5,921 bases of DNA from Methanobacteriota archaeon (GTDB taxonomy: Archaea > Halobacteriota > Methanomicrobia > Methanomicrobiales > Methanomicrobiaceae): assembly GCA_023396365.1 (NCBI GenBank), contig JAEWWL010000015.1, positions 1 through 5,921 on the forward strand. The letters are read 5' to 3'. Below, piece after piece: positions 5,801-5,921 of the stretch. Below the pieces are notes generated by a model. It ran no database searches. It had not been told where the DNA came from and saw only the letters and a list, made by a program, of their open reading frames with translations. A program made the translations under genes and the position numbers. The first letter of the stretch is position 1. Every line of letters begins with the position of its first letter.

Positions 5801-5833
5801 GGATGAGAAGATGATATTGCATACTCCTCATCC
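5801..5833 (-). repeat. Long hairpin-forming inverted repeat
   Basis: On the minus strand GGATGAGGAG pairs with CTTCTCATCC in all ten positions (nine Watson-Crick and one G-U). A single bulged base and an inner ATG/CAT stem follow, closing on a 6-base loop. On the plus strand the same position is an A-C mismatch, so the structure favours a minus-strand transcript. The plus-strand sequence after the structure is not T-rich; on the minus strand it is followed by TTTATT. It may be a terminator, an RNA element or part of a dispersed repeat. Confidence 0.5.
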
Positions 5834-5875
5834 AATAGTAATTTCCGGATAGATTTGGTCTTTTCAGGTTTGATT

Positions 5876-5891
5876 GAGGGATTAAACCCTC
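5876..5891. repeat. GAGGG/CCCTC hairpin near the right edge
   Basis: A perfect 5-bp stem, GAGGG-ATTAAA-CCCTC, is followed by the C-rich run CCGCTCGCCCCC. The local composition differs sharply from the AT-rich DNA just to the left, and the sequence resembles GC-rich dispersed palindromic repeats. The element is cut by the window end. Confidence 0.35.
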
Positions 5892-5921
5892 CCGCTCGCC
5901 CCCTTTTAAAATTGGGAAGAG

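Larger units (their letters stand above)
5617..5921. other. Non-coding region upstream of uspA, with several inverted repeats
   Basis: No gene is supported in these 305 bases. The first 180 are very AT-rich and must hold the uspA promoter; AAAAAATATG on the minus strand (5641-5650) is at a suitable distance for a TATA box. Inverted repeats are listed separately at 5627-5638, 5645-5678, 5801-5833 and 5876-5891. From about 5840 the composition becomes GC-richer, ending in C-rich runs. Two minus-strand frames stay open to the window edge (stops at 5781-5783 and 5788-5790) but neither shows a recognisable protein. Confidence 0.5.

Noticed and set aside
5781..5921. Two minus-strand frames open to the right edge (46 and 43 codons), possible C-terminus of a gene
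   Set aside because: Neither has a recognisable motif, both read through hairpin-forming repeat-like DNA, and with two frames open at once there is no basis to choose one. The sequence beyond the edge could change this.
1..5921. CRISPR array, tRNA, rRNA or complete insertion sequence
   Set aside because: No regularly spaced direct repeats, cloverleaf, rRNA-like sequence or transposase was seen on either strand.

Overview
The window looks like chromosomal DNA of a euryarchaeon, most likely a methanogen of the Methanomicrobiales type. This is inferred from gene content (a stand-alone HAE3-type RND exporter with no periplasmic adaptor or outer-membrane gene, a UPF0173 beta-lactamase-fold hydrolase, a two-domain GNAT enzyme, a single-domain UspA), from TATA-like boxes rather than -35/-10 promoters, from T-tract gene ends, and from AT-rich spacers around moderately GC coding DNA. 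No rRNA or marker protein is present to fix the species.

Layout. Bases 1-116 are an AT-rich leader. Two plus-strand genes follow: a UPF0173 metal-dependent hydrolase (117-785) and a GNAT acetyltransferase (880-1740), separated by a hairpin-plus-T terminator. A convergent T-rich spacer (1741-1837) separates them from a minus-strand operon containing an 83-residue protein of unknown function (4135-4386) and the RND/HAE3 exporter (1838-4138). A TetR-family regulator (4512-5099, plus) diverges from this operon. A minus-strand UspA gene (5170-5616) converges on tetR. The last 305 bases hold no convincing gene but contain several inverted repeats.

The best-supported unit is the tetR / small protein / RND cassette. 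The 125-bp divergent promoter region carries two 18-bp imperfect palindromes set exactly 20 bp apart, plus a weaker third copy. They lie where a TetR dimer would cover the small-gene promoter and touch the tetR TATA box. The likely logic is an autoregulated, ligand-relieved repressor controlling an efflux pump of unknown substrate.

Two start-site corrections matter here. The exporter's first in-frame ATG (4024) lies downstream of its first membrane helix; the real start is probably a CTG at 4138 that overlaps the small gene's stop codon as CTGA. The small gene starts at 4386, behind a strong Shine-Dalgarno, and not at the far upstream ATG at 4491.
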